From Gracilaria caudata (taxonomy: Eukaryota; Rhodophyta; Florideophyceae; Gracilariales; Gracilariaceae): a stretch of 57,458 bases of DNA. The first letter of the stretch is position 1; each line of letters begins with the position of its first letter. Positions 11,555 to 21,146 of the stretch are shown in pieces. Both the position numbers and the translations under genes were made by a program. The notes under the pieces were generated by a model. It had not been told where the DNA came from. It was given only the letters and a program-made list of their open reading frames with translations, and searched no databases. Where the stretch lies: assembly GCA_030374735.1 (NCBI GenBank), contig JASCIV010000055.1:1-57458 (forward strand), read 5' to 3'.

Positions 11555-12310
11555 TCAATGGAGATTTGGCAAAAGATTATGCTGTTTGATGTAGTCCAAA
11601 AATGCCTTCGTTAGAGTACCATCAGCGTCCACAAAGTCTTTCGTAGGTTGCCACTGAGCGTCGTGGGTGTTCGAATTCTCCAGAAGTGTGAGCCATTGGT
11701 AACCACGACCTCGCTTGCGATGCGAAAGAATGCGATCTGCATTGAACAAAACACCGTTGTTCGATGTTTCGACTGGAAGTGGAGTGACCCGAGACCGTTG
11801 CGCCAATTCGAGAGGTTGCTCGCAATGTGGCTTAGTATGCGAGACATGCACAACGGGATGTGTGCGAATATGTGAGGGGAAATCCAACCTGACTGCATTC
11901 TTGCCAACCAACTCCAAAATACGAAACGGACCAAAGCGTCTTGCGGAAAGCTTAGAGGACTTCTGCGCCTTTGAGTAAGAATCCTTAAACAACTTTCGAG
12001 AAACCCAAACCTGATCGCCGACCTGATAGGTAGGCTTGTGGTAGTGCACACTGGCATCTGCGGTCTGACGAGCCTTTGCCAGCTGATGTGCGTACTTTGC
12101 ATCGTCAGCAACGCTATTCAGCCTATCGCGAAAATCAGAAGTCTCCACCGATGTAGAGGATTGAAGAAGAGAATCTAGTGGTGCCTTTGGTTTCCAGACC
12201 AAGTCAATCTCAAACGGAGATAAACCAATATCTTCCGATACAAGTGAGTCATAAGCGAACTCAGCGGTTGGCAATAACACATCCCAATTAGTCTGTTCAT
12301 AACTACAAAA
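11555..12310 (-). pseudogene. integrase C-terminal part with chromodomain-like tail
   Basis: Continues the integrase after the frameshift near 12310: LLPTAEFAYDSLVSEDIGLS is the conserved post-core segment, YQVGDQVWVSRKLF the GPY/F-type region with RRFGPFRIL, followed by HVSHTKPH. The last 70 residues (ADRILSHRKRGRGYQWLTLL, then AQWQPTKDFVDADG) match the chromodomain pattern of chromoviruses, which steer integration to marked chromatin. The stop lies at 11555, close to the 3' LTR. Confidence 0.85.
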
Positions 12311-14544
12311 AAGCGTATGTAGTTTTCAACCATTCTGCTCATCACTTGCGATGCGCCATCGGTCTGAGGATGGCGGGCTGGCGACATGCGCGCGTGTACA
12401 CCACATAGTTCCAACAAGGACTGCCAAAATAAAGAGACGAAACGAGGGTCGCGGTCGGAGATTATAGAGTTCGGTAATCCATGGTGCGGAAAGATACGGG
12501 TGAAGAAATCTCGCGCAATATCCGGCGCTTGATCGGTCTCCTTGCAGGCCACAAAACGAACCCTTCGCGATAATCGATCAACCCAGGTAGCAATTGCATC
12601 AAAGCCAGGATTCGTCTTGGGCAGATTAACTATAAAATCAGTGGCGATCGTACCCCAACGACGGGTTGGAACCGGCAGAGGGGTAGGATCATTGAGAGTG
12701 TGTCCCGCATAATCCTTTTGCTGTTGGAACGTGCCACAACCATCACAATAGCGCTTAACATCTCTCGTCTTATGTTTCCAATGAAATTCAGCCAACCGGG
12801 CGAGCGTCTTGGAAGAAGCAAAGTGACCGGCTACCTTAGAGTCGTGGGCCATGTCCAAAATCTGGCGACGGCATTTCGAAGGAACGCAAAGCTTCCCTTT
12901 ATATAAAAGACGCCAACCATGCCGATAAAAAGAGGGTAGCATAAGTTGAAGCCGCTTGTGATGCTTAGGATCCTGCGGCCATTTGTCTTGCAGTGCGGCA
13001 ACAATTGGACCAAAGAATTGATCCGCGTCATATTGGGATAAAACATCTTCAAGCTCGGAAAACGATGGGATAACAAACTGGAGCTGCTGGACCTCGGCCC
13101 GATGCGGAATTAGTGACAAGGAATCGCCGAGTACGTGTAACCTGCCATGTACTAAATTAACCTCGCGTATGTTGAAAGTAGCCAGCACATCCAGCCACCG
13201 AGCTTCCCTGCGGTTCAACAACTTTTTCGTCAGAAAGTTTGCGACAACCTGATTGTCCGTTAAAAAGCCGAATGTAGATTCCTCCAAATAACAGCGAAAT
13301 CGTTGCAAGGAGAAGACAAGGCCTAAAAGCCCGCGTTCGTTGGCGGTGTAGTTTTGCTCCGCCGCTATCAGCTTGCGAGAAGTATAGGCAATTGCTCGCT
13401 CATGTCCCTGATCATCGAGCTGCGTAAGGGTGGCTCCAATGGCCACCTGCGACACGTCGATATGAACTCGAAAAGGCCGGGACCAATCCGGCGGAGCAAG
13501 GATTGGCGCTGTAACAAGAGCCTGTTTCAAATAAAAAAAGGCGGCCTGACACTCTTCATTCCAATCCCGGATGGTGGAACCCTTCCGTGTGAGCTTCGTC
13601 AACGGCGCTGCTTGCGACGAGAACTGAGGAATGAAGCGGCGAAAGAATTGGACCAGCCCCAAAAAGCTGCGAACCTCAGTGACATTGATCGGGCGGGGCC
13701 AATTCTTGATAACTTCTAGTTTGCCTGGGTGCACAGAAAGGCCTTCACGGTTGACGTGTAAACCGAGAAACTCGGTATCCTCGGTCATAAACGAGCACTT
13801 CTTGGGAGAGACATACAACTTCTGGGAGCGTAATCGTTCCAGCACCGCTCGAATGTGGTCCAAATGTTCCTCTCGAGTACGACTGTAGATGAGGATGTCA
13901 TCGATATAAACTACCAAAAATCGATGGATGAAATCATTAAGAACGCCGTTCATGAGAGACTGAAATGTGGCCGGAGCATTACAAAGGCCCGTGGGCATCA
14001 CCAAATACTCAAACTGACTGTACTTAGTATTAAACGCGGTTTTCTCTATATCCGAAGGACGTAAACGGATTTGATGGAAGCCAGTCTTCAAACTGACTGT
14101 ACTTAGTATTAAACGCGGTTTTCTCTCTATCCGAAGGACGTAAACGGATTTGATGGAAGCCAGTCTTCAAATCCAATTTAGAGAAGTAGCGCGCTTGGCC
14201 AAGACGATCGAACATTTCGTCGCAACGAGGAAGCGGGGCGTTATTACCCTTGGTGATTCGATTTAGCGCTCGGTAGTCCACCACCCCACTCAATTCCCTT
14301 CCTGGTTCCTTCACAAAGAAAAGCGTAGCTCCGTAAGGCGATCTGCTGGGCCTAATCTTGCCCGAATCGAGGAGCTTCTCGACATACTCCCGGGCAGCGA
14401 CGAGTTCCGCTGGAGAAAGCTGATACGGTGCACGATGAGGTGGGCGAGCCTCCGGCGCAACTTCAATAGCATGGTCACCTCTCGAGACAGTGGAAGGCCC
14501 GGTGGAAGCTCAGATTGGAAAACATCCTCAAATTCCTTCAGCAT
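12175..14544 (-). pseudogene. reverse transcriptase, RNase H and integrase core of the gypsy element
   Basis: Domains in order on the minus strand: linker (LKEFEDVFQSELPPGLPLS), RT with VVDYRALN and the YxDD box (VYIDDILIYS), RNase H (HIDVSQVAIGATL, TANERGLLG, FLTDNQVV), integrase zinc-binding region (HDSKVAGH and YCDGCGTFQQ), then the DDE core (TDFIVNLPK, SDRDPRF, HPQTDGASQVMSRMVENYI). The catalytic Glu of the last motif is replaced by Gln (codon CAA). RT is interrupted by a 79-bp tandem duplication at 14009-14166, which is not a multiple of three. Near 12310 a run of six T on the coding strand carries a one-base shift that separates the integrase tail. Confidence 0.92.
14009..14166. repeat. 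79-bp tandem duplication inside RT
   Basis: Bases 14009-14087 are repeated at 14088-14166 with one difference (CTCTATAT versus CTCTCTAT). The unit codes for the RT segment KTGFHQIRLRPSD and onward. Since 79 is not divisible by three, it changes the reading frame. Confidence 0.95.
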
Positions 14545-14553
14545 ATCACTTAA

Positions 14554-15198
14554 CTATCTATCATCGTTTCCCAGAAGTTCGGTTTTGGGATCCCGATGTT
14601 TATCGGCAGACTGATACAGGTTGAAAGAGCTGACCTCCACGACACGAAAGATCTGTATACCAGCTCGAGCACGCCGTAGACTGCAGCGAAAATGTTTCAC
14701 TCCCATATGCTTCCCAGAACATCGAGCTTTTCGGGGAGCAAGTTCTGCATGCAACACATGATTAGCAACAGTTATCGTCCGATCATGGTAATCTGTGTCA
14801 GGATTAACGTCTGTATGCCAAGGCATACCCAGTAGAATATCGTATCCAGCATCGGCCACGACCCAGTCTGCGTAGTAAGAGTAGGTACCAATTCGAACTG
14901 TGCCATTAGGAATCATCTCCGTCGCCACTTCATGGGATCCTGGCTTGGAATGAGATACATCCATCAAAGTCGGACGGAAGTCAAACGCATCTCCATGCGC
15001 TTCGGAAAACTCGCGCGAAATCACATTAGAGGTACATCCGTCATCTTTCAGTATTCGTGCGGGAATGTCACAGAAACTGCCGGACATCACTAGCAAAGGC
15101 ACACAACGAACACTGTTCGGACTCTGTTCATTAGAGTCATACGACACGTTATTACCCGAAAGTTCTTTCAACGTGCACTTATTGTTTGGAAAGTGCAC
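14554..15198 (-). pseudogene. aspartic protease region of the gypsy element
   Basis: A 214-codon frame. It shows the retropepsin-like pattern: active-site segment ARILKDDGCTSNVIS, where gypsy proteases usually have D-S/T-G, and the second structural motif YDILLGMPWHTD. The Asp-Asp-Gly instead of Asp-Ser/Thr-Gly is unusual. The protease would cut the Gag-Pol precursor. It sits between gag and RT as in other gypsy elements. The frame differs from those of its neighbours, so either programmed shifting or decay separates them; decay is likely given the other breaks. Confidence 0.75.
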
Positions 15199-15249
15199 TT
15201 TAGTTTCCTGAAATATCAGAACCTACGTCATCATTGGCCTCTGAGTCGG

Positions 15250-15961
15250 CTAACGTCGCTTTAATATTGGCAACAACGTTTGCATTGCTATTATTCTGAC
15301 GATGGTTCCAGGATCGACATCCAGGTTTATGGCATGTAAAACACGCGTTGTTGCAAATATCGAGCAATCATTGTTTCGAGCGAGCGCTACGACGGATCTC
15401 GGAGTTGTCAATTTCCATTGACGTTGGACCGGAGTCTGGTATCTGGCCCGACGTAGTGTCCCAAGAAACTCCAGAAAGGCAGCCTCAAAACGCATCGCAA
15501 TCTTCAAGTTTTGGGTTTCAATCCGCTGACGAATTTGTCCCACTTCTCACTGGAACTCATATCGGGGATGGTAAGCACAATGTTGCGAAAACTTGACAAG
15601 TATTCGGAAAAAGTTTCCTTTTGCTTGCATATTCTCAATGCATCTCGAGCGCGGCGCTCATGATCTTCGGGTACAAATTCTCGCCTCATTGCAGCAACAA
15701 AACCAACCATGTTTGTGGCAGTTCATGGTTCTTCAATACCGTGTACCACCAAATGCCTGCCGTGCCTGTGAGCAACATCGTTGCGTACAATATACGATTC
15801 TCACCAGAGAGCACGATATTTGCGTTTTCAATTTGAATTAAATCGAAAAATTGCTCGACTGCGTACAGCCAAGTGTTCGCAACAAGAAAATCGCGATTTC
15901 CATCAAACACTTCCGGCCTGTTTTGCTTGAGATTGATCAATACAGAGGCGTTCTGTTCCAT
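15250..15961 (-). pseudogene. gag of the gypsy element, broken
   Basis: Start MEQNASVLINL at 15961. The retrotransposon gag domain is spread over two frames: TAGIWWYTVLK in the first (15686-15961), then ARDALRICKQKETFSEYLSS and WDKFVSGLKPKT in the second (15504-15710). Near 15300-15360 a zinc knuckle of the variant Cys-x2-Cys-x4-Cys-x4-His form (CFTCHKPGCRSWNH) can be read in another frame. At least two frameshifts separate these pieces. Gag would form the particle that packages the element RNA. Confidence 0.8.
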
Positions 15962-15981
15962 ACGAGAGCGATACTTATCAA

Positions 15982-17103
15982 TGAATCAACTGAAAGAAGA
16001 CTGTATGAGAACTTTACTCTGAGCCGTCGATGCCCCTTCTCTTTTGGTAGCTACTCCGTTTCTACGCCGCTTATAATAGTGGCATTATTGAGCTCGCGTA
16101 GGTAATGCTATTCCGGGAGCTCGAAGGAGGGTCAGGCTTGCGTTGTTCTGGGCGATCAAAAATCTTAGCCCCACCTCTTCGTGGTATCGGCTGGGCGGCA
16201 AAAGCTGGCTAACGGAACAAGTCAGGAAGGAATCCCTGGTGGGTGACTTATTACCAGGAGGGGTGATTCCTTGGGTGACAGAGGCTGCCGGTGGATTTTC
16301 GATGGCTTAGCCGGGAGATGTTTCTTTACAATAAGGATTCTGCTTAGCAGAGTCGACTGCAGCGGGAAAGATTGCCTTCAGCATTTTTCGTACTATGCCG
16401 CTTTCCCGGTGGCGAGATGAGGAAAATTCAAGGAAGTGGTGTGTCGAAGTTCTATAGAGCGAGCATTTCTTCTATATTCCGTGTGTTTTAAAAGAGCGCT
16501 TAAAAATTCCTCCCAATAAAGTCCGTGATCTGGAGTTCTTGGAATGGTGGTTGCCGGTGGGCTTTTTCTACTTTTACGTTCAAAAATATCAACGTATTTT
16601 TTGTTCAGATAGCAAATTGGCTTTGCAGCCGCTTTTTAGTTTGGGTTTGGGAAGAAAAACCAGCGTGGTTTATCAGGACAGATGTAACTGCCCCTTTCTC
16701 TGGTAACATCCGCAGCTTGAATTTGGAAGTTTGGAAGTTCTTGGATGAAGAAGTGGCTTGATGTGAGGGGCTGCGGGAGGGGGGTGATAGACCCTACCTG
16801 TTCTGAGACTCAGATGGGCCTTTGCCTCGTTTTGTTAGAAATACCAGCTTCGAAAATAAATTGGGAACCTTTGTTATCAATGTGTTGTGTTTTTCCTTAT
16901 TACAGTAGGTAGAAACGCCAATATTTGCGAAGCGAGCGAAGCCCGTGATGAGCTGAAGAACGAGCGAATGCGAGATGGAACTCGAAGTTGAAAAGGAGGA
17001 AATGGCGTCTTAAGGACGCTCTCGTCGCTCTATGCGACCATTTGCACTAGCACGCTCAAGTGTGCATGCAATTTAGACTGTCTCTCAATTCGAATCTGTT
17101 GCC
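15982..17103 (-). repeat. 5' LTR of the gypsy element, split by an insertion
   Basis: Matches 11332-11523 in two pieces, 15982-16077 and 17001-17103, separated by about 923 bp that are absent from the other LTR. The two LTRs differ at scattered positions, so the insertion of the retroelement is not brand new. The presumed gag start at 15961 lies only about 20 bases inside the LTR. Confidence 0.85.
16078..17000. mobile_element. unclassified 0.92-kb insertion in the LTR
   Basis: The intact LTR reads CTTATAATGGCG where this copy has CTTATAAT, then 923 extra bases starting AGTGGCATTATTG and ending AAAAGGAGGA, then AATGGCG. AAT may be a 3-bp target duplication. I see no long inverted repeats, no coding frame of note and no poly-A end. 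It could be a non-autonomous DNA element or a piece of other DNA. Confidence 0.6.
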
Positions 17104-17240
17104 GTTCGCGCCGGACGACCTCCATAGTTGTGATATACCGTCGCACCTTCGTACAATTTACATCCCTCTGCATGATGCAGGGCTTTGTACACTAGAGGAA
17201 CGCTATGCACGCTATTAACAAAACAAACCCTGCGAAGCAA

Positions 17241-18755
17241 CTACAAAAAGGGCTTCTTTGAGCTGCGAACTGCTTCAAAACTGTCATCCTCGAAAACGTC
17301 AAACCTGGCAACTCCATCTTTCTCAACTACGCCCACAAACACGTCCCCGCTCATTTGGCTGTGCGCATCTGACCCAGATATTTCCCCTGCACGTGTTCGG
17401 AGAACTTCTCGAATTGACCACAGTGGCATCAATGGATCCACACTCAAACTCTTCCCAAACTTAACCCAAAGTATATACACAAGAGCCGCCAGCGAAACTA
17501 TGACCAAAACCGCGCTCAAAGTGCACGCTGCAATCAACCAACCCGGACTAATCGAGCTTCCTTCAACAAGCTCCGAAACCTCACATGATCTAGAATTATC
17601 AAAAGGCGTTTTGATTCCAGTACCCACTACATGCCGTTGCAGCCAGTTCAACAGCCTACCTTCCGGAGGACATCTAGCGAACTCTGTGGCGTCGTACTGC
17701 AGCCGAGCAGTTAATGAATCTAGATTCTCTACACATCTCGCCTCACCACTTACTTCAAACCCGGTGAGAACTGGCCCGTTTCGCCGTGTGCGTTCGTCCG
17801 CTCCAGGGAGACTCTGATTCATCTCCACCCATTCGGCTCGGCTACGCATGCCGTTCTCGAACAGGCACACACTTGAATTGCCGTTTTGTAGTACCTGAAT
17901 GTAAATGCCAGCTGGAGCGCTACTTTCAAATACAGACTTTGAAACGGTTTTAGCACGCTCCCTCGACAATATGTAGCAGTCAAGGCTGGCGTCGCGGCAT
18001 TCCACAGATACAGATTGGTCAGTGCTGTTAACGAACCAAGGACGTGGAATCCGAGAATTCGATAGATATCGCTGATCGGAGTCTTCACTAAAATTGAAGC
18101 TGGAAGTAGAGTTGCGCCCACTCTCGAGTACAGCCAAGAAGCTAGTGCCCGCTAGTGTAGACTGATTACCGATGCCAGCCGGTAACAGGTCACAATGGAA
18201 ATCCCCTGCTGCACTGTTCCCGATAACACCAATACCACAGCCTTGGAATTCCGAAACAAACGTGCGTTGCTTTGGTTTGTCAAAAGGCGCGGTGCAGCTG
18301 GGGTAGCCAATTTGCAAACCGCTAGTGCCGCTAAGAGCTGTGCTAAGCACGGAGTTACTGCAGCCTGTTTGCTCAAGGTATTCCGCGAAACGCGTATCCT
18401 CAGCTTCTGAAGGAGACGGGCCAAATCCACCCAGGTACCGGGTGAGTCTCTCCGGCCTGTAACACATGGCTCGAACTGGCGAGCCAGTGTTTCGCATTAC
18501 TATACCATCAATAGATAACTCAAGCACAATGAGAACAACTACCGTCAAAATGGATATGACCGAGATGTACACATGCAAGAGGTCCTTCTGCCGAGAAGCC
18601 GAACGCAAATGCAGCTTGCCGTAGCGAGAAAGAGCCTCGCTGCGCCGGGCAGCCAGAGCGCGCCCCATCAGAAAGCGAAACGACTCCAGAATGAGCACCT
18701 CAATGACGCCAATAAGTACCGCCAGTGTGGCGGGGGAGGTCGGAACCGCTACCAT
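17241..18755 (-). CDS. three-pass membrane protein with large ectodomain, paralog A
   Basis: A 504-residue intact protein of unknown function. Hydrophobic segments lie near residues 8-30, 59-82 and 403-428. Between the second and third is a domain of about 320 residues with many Cys and several Asn-x-Ser/Thr sites (NSTSSF, NQSLPG), as in a secretory-pathway or surface-exposed domain. The C-terminal tail is polar and acidic. The start is supported because the N-terminus aligns with paralog B (LAVLIGVIEVLI versus LAVIIGVIELLL). Shared blocks include GYPSCTAPF, GNSAAGDFH, LAGTSF and SGEARC. It lies 180 bp downstream of paralog B on the same strand, so a tandem duplication is the simple reading. 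No intron or frame break is seen. A sensor, transporter subunit or cell-wall protein would all be speculation. Confidence 0.85.
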   Translation of the reverse strand: MVAVPTSPATLAVLIGVIEVLILESFRFLMGRALAARRSEALSRYGKLHLRSASRQKDLLHVYISVISILTVVVLIVLELSIDGIVMRNTGSPVRAMCYRPERLTRYLGGFGPSPSEAEDTRFAEYLEQTGCSNSVLSTALSGTSGLQIGYPSCTAPFDKPKQRTFVSEFQGCGIGVIGNSAAGDFHCDLLPAGIGNQSTLAGTSFLAVLESGRNSTSSFNFSEDSDQRYLSNSRIPRPWFVNSTDQSVSVECRDASLDCYILSRERAKTVSKSVFESSAPAGIYIQVLQNGNSSVCLFENGMRSRAEWVEMNQSLPGADERTRRNGPVLTGFEVSGEARCVENLDSLTARLQYDATEFARCPPEGRLLNWLQRHVVGTGIKTPFDNSRSCEVSELVEGSSISPGWLIAACTLSAVLVIVSLAALVYILWVKFGKSLSVDPLMPLWSIREVLRTRAGEISGSDAHSQMSGDVFVGVVEKDGVARFDVFEDDSFEAVRSSKKPFL

Positions 18756-18934
18756 TGAGCACGGGTATGTTCTGGACTAGACCTCGCACACGATGGTGCA
18801 GAAGCAAGCCCCACGGACTGCTATCCATTGCTCTTACGAAGGTAGACAAAGCGCAGTGGGACAACTTTGTAGAGCAGTATCAAACGTGCGCGCCATGGCA
18901 CGCCGCGCAACGCGCACGCGTGGCATCTGCGGCA

Positions 18935-20632
18935 TCACTGCTGTTGTCGCGGATGCTGCCCTGCATGCGTAGTATAATGACGATGGTGGCCACGGGGGGT
19001 GGCGTGGGCGGTTAGCCGCGGCTGCCCACTCACATCAGCAACACCCACCCATAGATCCTCCACACTGCTGAGAACGCTGCGCGTTTTGCCGGACAATGCA
19101 GCGGTATCGCGCGACTCTGTCGCCTCTCCCGACACGCCCGGATCTTGTGACCCCGACTCGCCTTGATCGTGTGACTCAGCCTCACTTTCGCCAGTCTGCT
19201 CCAGTAGCAACTGCATTGGCCATAACGCGCTGAGCGGGTCCGTCCGCACTGGGCATGTGCGATATGCAGCCACAGTCGAAGCCAGTAGAACGACAGCAGT
19301 AATCAGCAGCAGGGCCGAGAATATTACTGTGACTATGAGCTCCGTCACACCAACAGTGCTGCCGTTTACAACGCCCTTCGGCTCGCAGGGTACGCCGGAT
19401 TCTGGCAACGTCTTCATGCCCGTTATCACCGCTGCTCTCTGGAGCACATCGCGCATGTTGTCGAATGTGGCGGATTGCGTGGTGTTCAGCGTTTCATTCA
19501 GAGCAATACGTTCCAAACTGTCAACGTACATGCGCGCCGACTCGCGTGGAAGTTGCGACAGGCATCGAGCTTCGCCTTTTATCTTCATGCGCAGTATAGT
19601 AGGCCCGTTTCGTCCATTTCGCTCTACCTCTGGAATAAACAAATTGAGGCGTATCCACGATACCTCCACTGTCATACGTGAGTCGAAGATACATAGAGAC
19701 GAATTAACATTCTTGAGGCTCGATGCAACAAGTCCGAGGTTATTTTCCACATAAGAACGCACTACTGGCGTCGCTGACAACGCCATCGGGCGCACCGAAT
19801 CATAGCACTGGCGAGAGTTGCTCGTGCAGTTAATGCTGACCACGCTTTCTTCCTCGAATACTGGCGGCGAATCATCTAAAAAGCTCCTGGGAAAGCCCAG
19901 ATTGGAAGCTACTCGTTCAGAAGCCCTATCGTCTCCAAATTTCCAGAATGCATCACTTCTGCCCTGTGACCGCATCATTACAATCCAGAAACTTGTGCCG
20001 GCGAGCTGTTCACCAACATCAGGCTCTACGATTTGTCCTTCTTGTTCAATACCATAGTCAAGGTGAGGGTCTCCAGCCCCGCTGTTACCAACGAAACCTA
20101 CGGCGCCTCCCTGAAGGCCCAGCACGAGATCAACACTGCGGCGCTCAAAAGGCAGTAGACAGCCCGGGTAGCCGAGCTCCAATGCAGCGGCGCCCTGTAT
20201 TGAAAGATCGAGCAAGCTGTTTTGGCAGTTTATCTGCTCGATATAAGCCGCAACCCTGTCATCGTCCAGCTCACTGGTCTTCGGATTGTGCTTGTTGAAG
20301 TAGCGCGTGTCACGTCTCGGCCCAAAACAAAGAACATTGCGTGAGAGAGGAACGCGCGCCGAGTCTGGAAAGGTAGAGGATTCTATGGAAAGCTCTAGCA
20401 CAATAGTGAGCGCGAGCAGCAGCACAAGAAGGGCGGTGGAAACGTAAGAGTCCGGACGCTGCAGATAGGGGTTGGCGCGAATGCGAAAGTGACCAGTGCG
20501 GTAGAGCTTTTTGCGACGAAACCAGGCAGAGGCGGAGTCGGAGGTGAATTTGAAGAATTCGCTCAAGAGCAGCTCGATGACACCGATGATGACGGCCAAA
20601 GCCGACGGCTTCGTGGCGATGCGCAGCTCCAT
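18935..20632 (-). CDS. three-pass membrane protein with large ectodomain, paralog B
   Basis: A 565-residue intact protein, paralog of the gene at 17241-18755. Membrane segments are near residues 9-29, 63-84 and 430-457. The ectodomain carries paired Cys and sites such as NCTSNS, NVNSSL and NETLNTT. Blocks shared with paralog A: GYPGCLLPF, GNSGAGDPH, LAGTSF, GPTILRMKIKGEARC, and after the third segment DPLSALWPMQLLL against DPLMPLWSIREVL. The cytosolic-side tail is longer than in A and rich in Glu/Ser/Gly. Both tails carry a similar short block (LWVGVADVSGQPRL and VFVGVVEKDGVARF). The family is not one I recognise. The G run at 20800-20829 lies about 170 bp upstream of its start. Confidence 0.85.
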   Translation of the reverse strand: MELRIATKPSALAVIIGVIELLLSEFFKFTSDSASAWFRRKKLYRTGHFRIRANPYLQRPDSYVSTALLVLLLALTIVLELSIESSTFPDSARVPLSRNVLCFGPRRDTRYFNKHNPKTSELDDDRVAAYIEQINCQNSLLDLSIQGAAALELGYPGCLLPFERRSVDLVLGLQGGAVGFVGNSGAGDPHLDYGIEQEGQIVEPDVGEQLAGTSFWIVMMRSQGRSDAFWKFGDDRASERVASNLGFPRSFLDDSPPVFEEESVVSINCTSNSRQCYDSVRPMALSATPVVRSYVENNLGLVASSLKNVNSSLCIFDSRMTVEVSWIRLNLFIPEVERNGRNGPTILRMKIKGEARCLSQLPRESARMYVDSLERIALNETLNTTQSATFDNMRDVLQRAAVITGMKTLPESGVPCEPKGVVNGSTVGVTELIVTVIFSALLLITAVVLLASTVAAYRTCPVRTDPLSALWPMQLLLEQTGESEAESHDQGESGSQDPGVSGEATESRDTAALSGKTRSVLSSVEDLWVGVADVSGQPRLTAHATPRGHHRHYTTHAGQHPRQQQ

Positions 20633-20799
20633 AATAAAGATTGAAGGGGTGACGAAAGCGGAAAGGGGTTCGAGAGAACGTGGGAAACGACTTGGACAGG
20701 ATGCTATACTCAGCTCACTATGACTTGGTGTGCGAAGATGGCCACAATTGTAGCGATGGTATCCTTATAACCCTGATCTATCCAACGCAATACGGGTAT

Positions 20800-20829
20800 G
20801 GGGGGGGGGGGGGGGGGGGGGGGGGGGGG
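20800..20829 (+). repeat. homopolymer run of 30 G
   Basis: Thirty consecutive G on the plus strand, between the divergent starts of the membrane-protein gene (ending at 20632) and rubredoxin (start 21147). Such a run can fold into G-quadruplexes and is expected to vary in length by slippage. The exact count may be affected by sequencing or assembly. Confidence 0.9.
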
Positions 20830-21146
20830 CTCGTCCACGGCGCGCCCGTAAGGTGATCTAATGTCAGATAATTGCGTCAGACGTAAGGCTATGCGCAGTG
20901 CACGACGATTGGCGCAGCATCGTTGGTCCCAACTACAAGGGTACAGCCATTTAGAGCTCGGCAAGTGGCGGGTCGCAGCTCGAGAGACAGGCACTGGCGA
21001 TCTCACTCGCGCACGCTACGCAATTCATCCATGGCTCCGAGAGCCTGGCCGTCGTGGTCAACGTGAGAATACGGCTGACAGACAGGCGTCTCATCTCCGC
21101 GCGCCGTCTTTCTCCGCGCCGGCTCACCACTGCAGCAGCAAACGCA

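Larger units (their letters stand above)
11332..17103 (-). mobile_element. Ty3/gypsy LTR retrotransposon, chromovirus-like, inactive
   Basis: A full-structure element on the minus strand: 5' LTR at 15982-17103 (split by an insertion), gag, aspartic protease, RT, RNase H, integrase with a chromodomain-like tail, 3' LTR at 11332-11523. The exact 5-bp direct repeat GTTCG flanks both ends (11327-11331 and 17104-17108), as expected for gypsy integration. gag is broken into three frames, RT by a 79-bp duplication and integrase by a one-base shift. It lies 138 bases beyond the stop codon of the membrane-protein gene at 17241. Confidence 0.92.

Noticed and set aside
17185..17817. 210-codon plus-strand frame
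   Set aside because: Lies opposite the C-terminal part of the intact membrane-protein gene on the minus strand and has no motif; it is an antisense shadow.
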